Of a DNA stretch of 64,000 nucleotides, positions 7,560 to 16,438 are shown in pieces (positions within the stretch are counted from its first letter, which is position 1; each line of letters starts with the position of its first letter). The position numbers and the translations under genes are program-made. The notes beneath the pieces were generated by a model. The model was given only the letters and a program-made list of their open reading frames with translations. It was not told where the DNA came from and ran no database searches. This DNA is from a virus, in the IMG/VR virus record IMGVR_UViG_3300030328_002692, positions 27,134-91,133 of that record. One strand, written 5' to 3'.

Positions 7560-9309
7560 TTATAGCAAAGATAATTTGCTAACAGAATTTAGTAAGAAAA
7601 CTCTAAAAGATAGATATTTAGTAGGTGATGAACAATCACCGCAGGAAGCATTTGCACGGGCAGCTTCAGCATTTGCTGATGACCAAGACCATGCACAAAG
7701 AATTTATGATTACGCAAGTAATTTATGGTTTATGTTTGCTACTCCTGTACTATCAAATGGAGGCACTCAGCGTGGCCTACCAATTAGTTGTTTTCTTAAT
7801 TATGTAGATGACAGTAGAGAGGGTATTACTGGTCATTATACAGAGAATGCTTATCTATCATCAATGGGTGGTGGAATAGGCGGTAGCTGGAGTGATGTTC
7901 GTTCACAAGGAACAAAAACATCAAAAGGCTCAGAAAGTACAGGGGTTATTCCCTTTATGAAAGTAGTAGATGCGGAAATGCTTGCATTCTCGCAAGGTGT
8001 AACTCGTAGGGGTAGTTATGCATCTTATTTACATATGTCACACCCCGAAATAGAGGAATTTTTAGATGTTAGAAAACCAACTGGCGGAGATACTAATCGT
8101 AAGTGTATTAATTTACATCATGGTGTTGTTATCCCAGATAAGTTCATGGAAGTTATCCACAAGGCGACGAAAGAGCCAAACTTCAATGATGACTGGGAAC
8201 TTATTGACCCGCATAGTAAAGAAGTTAAAAAGGTAGTAAGTGCAAGAACACTTTGGGTAAAACTATTACAAAACAGAATGGAAACAGGAGAGCCTTATCT
8301 CATGTTTGAAGATGCTGTAGATGCAGATTTACCTGATTTTCAGAAAAAGAAAGGTTTAAAAGTAAATCATAGTAATCTTTGTTCTGAAATTACACTTGCA
8401 ACAAATGAAGAAAGGACAGCAGTATGTTGTTTATCTAGTGTAAATCTGGAGTATTTTGATGAATGGTCAAAAGTCCCAGCATTTATACCCGATTTAATAA
8501 GATTCTTAGATAATGTATTAACATATTTTATAGAAAATGCTCCAAATGAACTAGAAAGAGCTAGATATAGCGCTTCTAGGGAAAGGAGTATAGGTTTGGG
8601 AGCTATGGGATTTCATGCTTATTTGCAAAAGAATAACATGGCTTTTGAAGGAATGTGGGCAAGTGCTAAAAATCATTTGATGTTTAAGCATATAAAAGAC
8701 TACGCTCAAACAGAAACACAAAGACTTGCAGCAGAAAGAGGAGCCTGCCCAGATGATGATTCTTGTACAGTAAGAAATGCACATCTATTGGCAATAGCTC
8801 CAAATGCAAGTAGTTCTATTATATGTGGTAATACATCTCCAAGTATAGAGCCTTTTAGAGCAAATGCTTATAATCAAAAGACTAAGTCTGGTTCGTATTT
8901 GCAGAAGAATAAATTTCTTGAAAAAGTATTAGAAGAATATGGACAAAATACAGATAATATATGGTCTAGTATTATTTCTAATAAAGGTAGTGTTCAGCAT
9001 TTAGAATTCTTATCTGCAGATGAAAAAGAAATATTTAAAACAGCTGTAGAAATAAATCAGGCATGGGTAGTAGAACACGCTAGTGAGAGGCAGGAGTATA
9101 TTTGTCAATCACAGAGTGTTAATCTTTTCTTCCCACCTGATGTAAATAAAGGCGACCTACACAATGTGCATATGCTAGCGTGGGCTAAAAATATGAAAAC
9201 ACTTTATTATTTACGAAGTGAGGCTATTAGTCGTGCTGATAATGTATCTAATGAAGTAAAAAGAGAGATAATCTTTGAACAATCAGATTGTCTAAGTTGT
9301 GAGGGTTAA
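7543..9309 (+). CDS. nrdA: Ribonucleoside-diphosphate reductase, large (alpha) subunit
   Basis: A 588-residue class I ribonucleotide reductase catalytic subunit that converts NDPs to dNDPs. It begins directly at the catalytic barrel and lacks an N-terminal ATP-cone, so allosteric on/off control by dATP is probably missing. The active-site Cys in PISCF, the NLCSEI segment, the TLYYLRSE pair of radical-transfer tyrosines and a C-terminal redox tail ending DCLSCEG are all visible. GGAG precedes the start. It is directly followed by nrdB; the pair supplies deoxynucleotides for phage replication in a nutrient-poor habitat. Confidence 0.95.
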   Translation: MKLEIDYSKDNLLTEFSKKTLKDRYLVGDEQSPQEAFARAASAFADDQDHAQRIYDYASNLWFMFATPVLSNGGTQRGLPISCFLNYVDDSREGITGHYTENAYLSSMGGGIGGSWSDVRSQGTKTSKGSESTGVIPFMKVVDAEMLAFSQGVTRRGSYASYLHMSHPEIEEFLDVRKPTGGDTNRKCINLHHGVVIPDKFMEVIHKATKEPNFNDDWELIDPHSKEVKKVVSARTLWVKLLQNRMETGEPYLMFEDAVDADLPDFQKKKGLKVNHSNLCSEITLATNEERTAVCCLSSVNLEYFDEWSKVPAFIPDLIRFLDNVLTYFIENAPNELERARYSASRERSIGLGAMGFHAYLQKNNMAFEGMWASAKNHLMFKHIKDYAQTETQRLAAERGACPDDDSCTVRNAHLLAIAPNASSSIICGNTSPSIEPFRANAYNQKTKSGSYLQKNKFLEKVLEEYGQNTDNIWSSIISNKGSVQHLEFLSADEKEIFKTAVEINQAWVVEHASERQEYICQSQSVNLFFPPDVNKGDLHNVHMLAWAKNMKTLYYLRSEAISRADNVSNEVKREIIFEQSDCLSCEG

Positions 9310-10269
9310 ATGAATTTATTAGAAGAAAGAGATTATTACAAACCTTTTAACTATCCGTGGGCATTTGAGTTTTATAAAAAACAACAACAAATGCATTGGC
9401 TTCCTGATGAAGTTCCACTTCAAGATGATATAAAGGATTATAAAGAAAAACTTACACCTGAAAATAGAGCATTGGTAGATAATATCTTCCGATTCTTTAC
9501 ACAAGCAGATGTAGATGTATGTTGCGGATATGCTCAGCATTATCTTCCAACATTCAAACAACCAGAAGTAAGAATGATGCTAGTTAGTTTTGCTGCTATG
9601 GAAGCAGTGCACCAAGAAGCATACTCCCTACTTCTAGAGACTCTAGGTAAATCGGACGAAGAGTATCAGATGTTTACCCAGATTCAAGCAATGTCAGATA
9701 AACATGACTATCTCACAGATTTTAATATGAGAAATGAGCATGAAATGGCAAAAACAATGGCAGTTTATAGTGGATTTACAGAAGGAGTACAACTATTTAG
9801 TAGTTTTGCTATCCTTCTTAATCTGCCTAGACATAATCTTATGAAAGGCATGGGACAAATAGTAACATGGTCTATTAGGGACGAGTCCCTTCATGTAGAG
9901 GGAATGTCAAAACTGTTTAGAACGTTTATACAAGAAAGACCACATTTGTGGACTGACAAGTTAAAATATGAAGTATACTGTGCTGCAGAACGAGTAGTAG
10001 AACTAGAAGATAGTTTTATTGATGTTTGTTTTGATGGTGCAGATATTCCTGATTTGACTGGAAAAGAAGTGAAAGAATATATAAGATATATCGCAGACCG
10101 TAGACTATTAGGTCTAGGTATGAAAGCTATATTCCATAGTACTGATAATCCATTACCATGGCTGGATCAACAGTTAAATGCTGTGGAACACGCGAACTTC
10201 TTTGAAAACCGTGCTACTGAATATGCCAAGAGTAGTACACAAGGTAATTGGCAAGATATATTTAAATAG
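9310..10269 (+). CDS. nrdB: Ribonucleoside-diphosphate reductase, small (beta) subunit
   Basis: A 319-residue ferritin-like radical-generating subunit. Diiron ligands can be placed in TQADVDV, in MEAVHQEAY (Glu and His, with the radical Tyr four residues after His as in the class Ia family), in SGFTEGVQ, and in RDESLHVEG (Glu and His). The radical tyrosine is retained, so this looks like a conventional tyrosyl-radical enzyme. The start codon abuts the nrdA stop with no gap, which implies balanced co-translation. Confidence 0.95.
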   Translation: MNLLEERDYYKPFNYPWAFEFYKKQQQMHWLPDEVPLQDDIKDYKEKLTPENRALVDNIFRFFTQADVDVCCGYAQHYLPTFKQPEVRMMLVSFAAMEAVHQEAYSLLLETLGKSDEEYQMFTQIQAMSDKHDYLTDFNMRNEHEMAKTMAVYSGFTEGVQLFSSFAILLNLPRHNLMKGMGQIVTWSIRDESLHVEGMSKLFRTFIQERPHLWTDKLKYEVYCAAERVVELEDSFIDVCFDGADIPDLTGKEVKEYIRYIADRRLLGLGMKAIFHSTDNPLPWLDQQLNAVEHANFFENRATEYAKSSTQGNWQDIFK

Positions 10270-10278
10270 GAGAAAAAA

Positions 10279-10542
10279 ATGGCAACAGAAGTAACCAATA
10301 ACGAGCCTGTATTAATGTTTAACGACAAAAAATACATAATCTCGGAACTGCATGACGATGCAAAGGTTATAGTAGCGTTATTACAAGGATTAGAGCAAGA
10401 CTTAGCTCAAGCAAAGATTCAGCATGATAGACTATTATTAGCCAAAGAAGGATACACTAGTAGACTCGAGCAAGTCATAGACAAAGACCCAAATGAGGTC
10501 GAAGCAGAGCCTGTGGTAGATACACCAACAGAAGACGGTTAA
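10279..10542 (+). CDS. Small coiled-coil protein of unknown function
   Basis: An 87-residue protein: a short beta-like N-terminus (MFNDKKYIISEL), a long amphipathic helix of about 45 residues rich in Leu, Gln and Lys, and an acidic Pro/Glu-rich tail. Similar small proteins are common in marine phages, without an assigned role. AGGAG lies just upstream. It is the last rightward gene before the terminator. Confidence 0.75.
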   Translation: MATEVTNNEPVLMFNDKKYIISELHDDAKVIVALLQGLEQDLAQAKIQHDRLLLAKEGYTSRLEQVIDKDPNEVEAEPVVDTPTEDG

Positions 10543-10555
10543 AGGCTTATAAAAC

Positions 10556-10582
10556 GAAAAACCCGCCTAGTGCGGGTTTTTT
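10556..10582. terminator. Bidirectional rho-independent terminator
   Basis: A 6-bp GC stem, ACCCGC (10561-10566) and GCGGGT (10572-10577), closes a CTAGT loop. It is preceded by a run of A and followed by a run of T, so it works on both strands. It lies exactly where the rightward early operon and the leftward fibre operon converge. Confidence 0.9.
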
Positions 10583-10598
10583 ATTGTCTATTGCGTGT

Positions 10599-10766
10599 TT
10601 AAGTATCGCTATAGTCCATTTCTTTTAGTACAGTTTCTTTTACTAAATTAGTATGTCCGTCTGAAGAAGAATTAGCCTCTTCTTTTATAAGTTTTACTGT
10701 CCATTTATCTCCAGACTTTACCCATCTAAGTATTTTTCCTGCTTCTATATTTGCCATTCCTTCCAT
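10599..10766 (-). CDS. Short hypothetical protein (55 aa)
   Basis: A 55-residue product starting MEGMANIEAGKIL with a short Trp- and Lys-containing beta-like stretch (RWVKSGDKWTVKLI). The ORF is preceded by a strong AGGAG ribosome site 7 bases before the ATG and begins 13 bases after the end of the last fibre gene, so it is probably the final gene of the leftward operon. No function can be assigned. Confidence 0.65.
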   Translation of the reverse strand: MEGMANIEAGKILRWVKSGDKWTVKLIKEEANSSSDGHTNLVKETVLKEMDYSDT

Positions 10767-10779
10767 TTGTGTCTCCTAA

Positions 10780-13700
10780 TTAAAAGTTGAAGTGTGCGTT
10801 CTCTTGGTGAGTTGTTACCATTCTGTTTGCTTCACCTGAATGTTGTGAATCCATCCACATAATATTATATTGACTCCATGAACCGGTGTCCAAGTTTGTT
10901 ATATTTGTTGCTAAAAGATAAAATTGTATTCTATCTCCAGCAGTTACATCAAAACAAGCTGAATTATGAATAGAGTTCCATTGACTGTTTGTATTTGTTA
11001 TTAATTGATATGCCATTACTGAATTATTTGCATCATTTGCAGGTGAACGGTATATACGAGATGTGGCATAACTAGTTGCACCAGTGGTTATTATATCTTG
11101 GTTCATATCGACCCATACTTTTCCATCTCGTTTTATGTGTATACCATAATTTCCAGTTGTATCTATTTCAAATATATTTGGATTCATATATCCACCAGCG
11201 GCATGTTGTCTTAAATCTAAAAAGCCTGAATTATTAGTAGTAATCGCACTACTATTATCTAGCCTAAACATAGCACATTCTACAGGTCCATATCCAGGCC
11301 CACCTGGATTGACAAGTTGCATATCTTCTGCCTCTGCCTCTAGTTTTAATCTTCTCCACCCTATTAATGTGTCGTGACCACTTGAACCACCCTTAAACTC
11401 AAATCTAATATAAATGTCTCCACTAAATACTCCTCCGATAGACATTTGTCCTATAGTACTAAAGTTTAGGGTTGCGCTTTGGTCTAATGAACCTGCTCCA
11501 AAAGTTCCAGTAGCTGCGTTTGTCCAGTTTAAATCATCAAAAGAATAATCTATATTCATAGTTCTTGTTGTGCCATCAGCTGAATTTCCACACTCATGAT
11601 TAAGAGCCATTGTTGTTGCTTTACTTAAAGAAACTTTAAATTTAATATATGAATTAGTTGTACTTGCTCCCTTACCTGCACCAACATAATATAATCCGTT
11701 ACTATAAGAGCCAACATCAAAATTAACATTATATGAACCAAAGCAAGCTTCTTTTAATGCCTTTTTAATATTAGCATTGACTTCAGAGCCATGACCGCCC
11801 ATACCATTAAACTCAAATGGAGTATAATGAGTAGACCTAATACCAACACTTGAAGCTGTTCTAACTACATCAGCGTCACTACTTGTAGCAGCACCACCTG
11901 TAATACGCATTCTTTCTGTGGAAGAGCCGCCAGTAGGTTGAGTACTAAAAACTAATCTTGCATTATCTGTTGCACCATCTGTTATTGCCGATATTGTTGC
12001 CAAGTCTGTATCAGTATTATTACCAAACATGATTCTACCAATACCTTGGTCGTTGTTTGAGTCATTTCTTCTTATTTGTATTCCATGACCGCCACCTGAA
12101 GCAGGGGTTTCTATTTGGAATAAATCATCAACATGACTAGCGGTATCTCCAATAATAACTTTACCTGAACTATCGATCCGCATTCTTTCAGTGCCACCAG
12201 TTGCAAGAGCCATAAATGCTGTAGTACCAAGTGCATCTAAATATTGCCCACCAGTTGCATTTTGATATAGCTCAAATCTACTATTACCTGTTCTATGGGC
12301 TTCGAGTATACTACCTGATCCACCTGCACTATCAATGGTTAGCATATAACCCATAGCACTTCCTGCATGATTTGTGCTTGTTGCAATTCCAACTTTGCCA
12401 CCATCATCAATCCTCATTCTTTCAGTTGGTGCTGAATCAGTTACAACATCTCTTGTAAGAAAAATAAGTTCTCCTTTTGTATCTCCTGCTGTGCTTGTTT
12501 CTTGAAAACCTATATAAGCTGGTGAGTGAGTGTTGGTAGCATCTGTATAACCAAAACCAATCATAAAATGACCAGTACTACCATCTGGTCCAAAATCATC
12601 ACTACCAAGTTGTAGATAAGTATTGGCTGCTGTTATAGATGTTGGTGCATTTTGACCTGCTGCATTAGAAATTGTGAGTTTACCTAGGGGTGCTGTATTT
12701 CCAATTCCAACCTTACCTGCACTTGTAATACGCACTCTTTCTGAGCCATTAACAGTTGCAGCTAAATGTGAACTTCCTGCATTAATACTTATGCTTGATC
12801 CTGAATAAGCTGTAATTGCATCAGTAAATAAAGTACCATTTTGAACGTAAGAGTTACCCACAACATGCAATGGTGCTGAAGGACTCGAAGTTCCTATACC
12901 AACTCTATCTGTGCTTGCATCAACATATAACATATAATCACTACCTGTGCTATATACTGCAAAGTCTTGATTATTATTTTCTTGATTTAATCTTACTAAA
13001 CTATTAGTAATTTGTAATCTTGTACTATTACCTGTGACAAAGCTTTGTGTATCTGTATCAGAAAAACGAAAATAGTTATCTACATCCCCTGAATGCATTA
13101 TTTTTGAAGGTATTGTTAAATCACTAGAAAAAGTTGCCGCACCCCCAGCTGACATATCAAGAACTAAAGCATTTACACCCGAACCACCATCATTGCCTCT
13201 AAATATTATGTCTTTGTCTTGAACACTAGCTTTTATTTGGAAATCAGAACTAGAGTTTTCAAAAACCCCAATTTCAGTACCACCATCTTTAAATCTAATA
13301 TCACCACCATCTGCGTCAAGAATAATATCTCCAGCACTGTCAAGTATCATGCTTGATGTAGCATTTGAAATCGTATTACTAGAAATTGCAATGTTGCCTG
13401 AAGTTAAATTTCCTGCAAGTGCAGTTGCTGTCAAAGTACCAGTAACTGTCACACCACCTGTTACTGTTTCTAATTTTTTACTATTATCATAATATAATTC
13501 GACTGCACCATTCTCTATGGCTGATATCATTTGTTCGTTATAAGCTGCATTTTTAAGGTAAATTGCATTTGCAGCTACTACTAAATTTCCTGTTCCATTG
13601 TCTATAATATAAGAGTTGCTACCATCATGTGTTAGTAAAAAGTCTGAACTATCTCCTAATTTAATATAGTCATTATCTCCCATTACTAAATGAGAGGTTA

Positions 13701-14007
13701 AAGTAGTTGTACCTGCTAGTGTTATTCCAGAAGCTATAGTATCTGAAGTAACAGAATTATCTGCCATTTTTGCCGTTGTAACTGCGTCGTCAGCTATCTT
13801 TGCGGTTGTCACATTTGCGTCCGTAATCTTAGCTGTTGTTACTGCATCGTCGTTTAGTTTGGCAGTAGTTATATTACTATCTGCTATTTTTGCCGTTGTT
13901 ATAGCGTTTACTGCGATATCTGCTGGCGATATTGTGCCATCGGATAAATGCGTTGCAGTTATCGCGCTATCGGCTATTAATTCACTTGGTATCTTTGTAT
14001 TTGCCAT
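10780..14007 (-). CDS. Tail fibre protein (1075 aa), repeat-rich
   Basis: A large fibre. The first 90 or so residues consist of repeated heptad-like units of the type ITTAKIADDAVT, expected to form a trimeric beta or coiled-coil stalk. The middle carries Asp/Gly-rich blocks (DITLDADG-like) and many units of the type VGIGTSSP followed by ERMRI, typical of phage fibre shafts. Unlike its two upstream neighbours it lacks an S74 chaperone domain; its last 250 residues form a different, probably globular beta-rich tip. It is one of five tandem fibre genes with related N-termini. Host-receptor binding is inferred. Confidence 0.8.
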   Translation of the reverse strand: MANTKIPSELIADSAITATHLSDGTISPADIAVNAITTAKIADSNITTAKLNDDAVTTAKITDANVTTAKIADDAVTTAKMADNSVTSDTIASGITLAGTTTLTSHLVMGDNDYIKLGDSSDFLLTHDGSNSYIIDNGTGNLVVAANAIYLKNAAYNEQMISAIENGAVELYYDNSKKLETVTGGVTVTGTLTATALAGNLTSGNIAISSNTISNATSSMILDSAGDIILDADGGDIRFKDGGTEIGVFENSSSDFQIKASVQDKDIIFRGNDGGSGVNALVLDMSAGGAATFSSDLTIPSKIMHSGDVDNYFRFSDTDTQSFVTGNSTRLQITNSLVRLNQENNNQDFAVYSTGSDYMLYVDASTDRVGIGTSSPSAPLHVVGNSYVQNGTLFTDAITAYSGSSISINAGSSHLAATVNGSERVRITSAGKVGIGNTAPLGKLTISNAAGQNAPTSITAANTYLQLGSDDFGPDGSTGHFMIGFGYTDATNTHSPAYIGFQETSTAGDTKGELIFLTRDVVTDSAPTERMRIDDGGKVGIATSTNHAGSAMGYMLTIDSAGGSGSILEAHRTGNSRFELYQNATGGQYLDALGTTAFMALATGGTERMRIDSSGKVIIGDTASHVDDLFQIETPASGGGHGIQIRRNDSNNDQGIGRIMFGNNTDTDLATISAITDGATDNARLVFSTQPTGGSSTERMRITGGAATSSDADVVRTASSVGIRSTHYTPFEFNGMGGHGSEVNANIKKALKEACFGSYNVNFDVGSYSNGLYYVGAGKGASTTNSYIKFKVSLSKATTMALNHECGNSADGTTRTMNIDYSFDDLNWTNAATGTFGAGSLDQSATLNFSTIGQMSIGGVFSGDIYIRFEFKGGSSGHDTLIGWRRLKLEAEAEDMQLVNPGGPGYGPVECAMFRLDNSSAITTNNSGFLDLRQHAAGGYMNPNIFEIDTTGNYGIHIKRDGKVWVDMNQDIITTGATSYATSRIYRSPANDANNSVMAYQLITNTNSQWNSIHNSACFDVTAGDRIQFYLLATNITNLDTGSWSQYNIMWMDSQHSGEANRMVTTHQENAHFNF

Positions 14008-14010
14008 AAT

Positions 14011-16437
14011 TTATCCTTCTAATGTTGTTATTCTTGCTTCAAGCTCTTGTATTGTTTTTACTAGTAATGGAACTAATTTGCTATTATCCATCATTTGCAT
14101 ATCTTCTGCATCTTTTTCTCCTACAATTGCTTCAGGAACTATGCTTGAAACTTCGTGTGCTAAGAATCCATCTACTAATGTATCTGAGGTATCTGATATG
14201 TAGTTAAATCTTTTTGGTTTTAATTGTTTGAGTCTAGTAGTAGCATTTGTCATATCTGTTACATTTTCTTTCAATCTATAATCAGAAGTTCCACCATAAG
14301 TTATAGTTGAACCATTTTGGCTAATTGAACCTATAGTACTACCATTATTTCTAATTATCACCATATCTCCAGAACCTAAACTTCTGTTTAAAAGTAAACA
14401 AACGTCATTATTAGTAGAATTTACTTGTTGTCCACCACCAAATGAATGACCATAAGTATCATTACTATTTGATAACCCCGAAGATGTTGTATTACCAATT
14501 ACTACATTACCGCCAGCTTCAATACGCATTCTTTCAGTAAATGATGAGCCTGTATTGAATGAAATATATCCACCATCTAATGAAAGTTCTGCACTGTTGC
14601 TTGCAACTCCATAGCCAGTTCTGATTGTAAACTTAGTAAATCCACTATTATCTGAGTGAATAAAATTGTTAGCCATTCTTATTTCAGAATCATCTCCATC
14701 TAGCTGAAGGTTTGCACCATTACCACCTATTCCTGCACTACTATAGGAATATTTATCAGCTGAACCCTTACTAAATTTAGCTACATCATTCCCAGCAACT
14801 TTTAATTGAATATAAGGGTTTGCACCATTTTCTGTATCTTGTGCATCAAATACTACACCAGCATCTTGCTGACCACCACTTGCTGCTGTTTGTAATGATA
14901 AACCTCTACCTGAGTTGGAAGCGCCTGTAAATACTGCTTGTTCTGAGTTTACTGCACCTCTAATATCTAATCTTGCAGTAGGATTATTTGTTCCTATACC
15001 AACATTTCCACCTCTAAGATTCATAGTTTCTGTTGTACCAGCAATAAATCTCATTCTGCCACCTTCACCAGAAGAAGATGCAAATTGAGTTATGCTTCCA
15101 TAATCAATATCACCACTATCTCCTAAATTTAAAATAGCACCATGACTTGTAGTTCCTGCTTGAATTGACATGGTGGTATAATCAGCATCTAGAAGATGCA
15201 GGATTGTTGAAGGATTATTTGTTCCTATACCAACATTTCCACCTCTTTTAAAAGTCATAACATCATAACCAGTAGTACTATTATTTTTATTCCATAATTG
15301 TAAGGAGCCATCAGAGTCGGAATCATACCAACCCCAACCATAAGTTGCATTAGCTATTGAGATATTATTAAATAGACCTAGCCATGGAGATGTTCCACCA
15401 GCAGTACTATTACCCATATGCATACTAGCATAATATCCGCCACTTCCTGCATATAAATGAAGTGGGTGTACAGGAGCTGTAACTCCTATACCAACTCCAG
15501 TAGTAGTAATGCGCATTCGTTCACCACCACCACCATTAAAAGCTATGACGTTAGCTGCAACTTCGTCTATGTAAGTATCACCACCGCCATCTAGGTAAAG
15601 TTTTTTTGTAGGCTGTATTGATATATGGTCGTCAAACCTAGCTTCACCGCCAACCACATGAAGTTTTTGTGCAGGACTGCTAGTTCCAATTCCAACATTA
15701 CCACTCTGAAGAATGACTAATCTTGGCGTGTAAGTATCATTTGTACCGTCTGCATCTGCAGCACCACTTGATATTTCAAATCCTGTATTAACATTTTCCT
15801 GTGCAGCAATCTGCCAGTTATAGTGTGAGGCTCCAGTTTGAAATTGTAATTGAGGGGAGGTTGTACTAACTACTAAGTTTCCAGTTATTGTTCCACCTGT
15901 TGTTGCTAAGAAAAGGTCAGTGTCTGCTGTCCATGCTACATCTGTTCCATCTGACGTAAGTACATGACCACTTGAGCCAATACCTAACAGTGATGGATCT
16001 CCTGCAGAATCTCCTACTATTATACTTCCACGAGTTATGCCTGCCAATTGTCCTATTCCTACTGCATTATCTGCTATCTGGTCTGCTGTTACTTGGTTGT
16101 CGTCTATGTGTTGTGTAAGGATTGCATTATTTGCTATGTCTCCACTTCCTATTGCAGCAGATGCTATTTTTGCTGATGTGATTGTACTGTCAGCTAGTTT
16201 TACAGTTGTAATCTGACCATCAGCTATATCTGCGGTAACTATTGTTCCGTCTGCTATTTTTGCTGATGTGATTGTGCCGTCAGCTATCTGAGTAGCCGTT
16301 ACTGCGTTAATCGCTATCTGAACTGCTGTAACATTATTCTGCGCTATATGTACTGATGTAATAGCGTTATCGGCTATTAACGTACCTTGTATCGCATTAA
16401 TTGCTACTAGTTCTGCTGGTATTGTTGTGTTTCCCAT
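14011..16437 (-). CDS. Tail fibre protein with C-terminal S74 self-cleaving chaperone
   Basis: An 808-residue fibre beginning with about 13 heptad-like units (NAITSVHIAQNNVT style), followed by shaft repeats of the GNVGIGTNNP type. The C-terminal 110 residues match the intramolecular chaperone/peptidase S74 domain: the cleavage-site segment TSDYRLKENV, then DGFLAHEV, IVPEAIVG, and a terminal coiled coil. In this family the chaperone trimerises the fibre and then cuts itself off at the Ser of SDYR. The gene abuts the upstream and downstream fibre genes. Confidence 0.9.
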   Translation of the reverse strand: MGNTTIPAELVAINAIQGTLIADNAITSVHIAQNNVTAVQIAINAVTATQIADGTITSAKIADGTIVTADIADGQITTVKLADSTITSAKIASAAIGSGDIANNAILTQHIDDNQVTADQIADNAVGIGQLAGITRGSIIVGDSAGDPSLLGIGSSGHVLTSDGTDVAWTADTDLFLATTGGTITGNLVVSTTSPQLQFQTGASHYNWQIAAQENVNTGFEISSGAADADGTNDTYTPRLVILQSGNVGIGTSSPAQKLHVVGGEARFDDHISIQPTKKLYLDGGGDTYIDEVAANVIAFNGGGGERMRITTTGVGIGVTAPVHPLHLYAGSGGYYASMHMGNSTAGGTSPWLGLFNNISIANATYGWGWYDSDSDGSLQLWNKNNSTTGYDVMTFKRGGNVGIGTNNPSTILHLLDADYTTMSIQAGTTSHGAILNLGDSGDIDYGSITQFASSSGEGGRMRFIAGTTETMNLRGGNVGIGTNNPTARLDIRGAVNSEQAVFTGASNSGRGLSLQTAASGGQQDAGVVFDAQDTENGANPYIQLKVAGNDVAKFSKGSADKYSYSSAGIGGNGANLQLDGDDSEIRMANNFIHSDNSGFTKFTIRTGYGVASNSAELSLDGGYISFNTGSSFTERMRIEAGGNVVIGNTTSSGLSNSNDTYGHSFGGGQQVNSTNNDVCLLLNRSLGSGDMVIIRNNGSTIGSISQNGSTITYGGTSDYRLKENVTDMTNATTRLKQLKPKRFNYISDTSDTLVDGFLAHEVSSIVPEAIVGEKDAEDMQMMDNSKLVPLLVKTIQELEARITTLEG

Positions 16438-16438
16438 A

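Noticed and set aside
13859-14203. Long plus-strand ORFs opposite the fibre genes, with hydrophobic repetitive translations
   Set aside because: They are shadows of the repeat-coding strand: no ribosome sites, and Ala/Val/Ile repeats mirror the fibre heptads.
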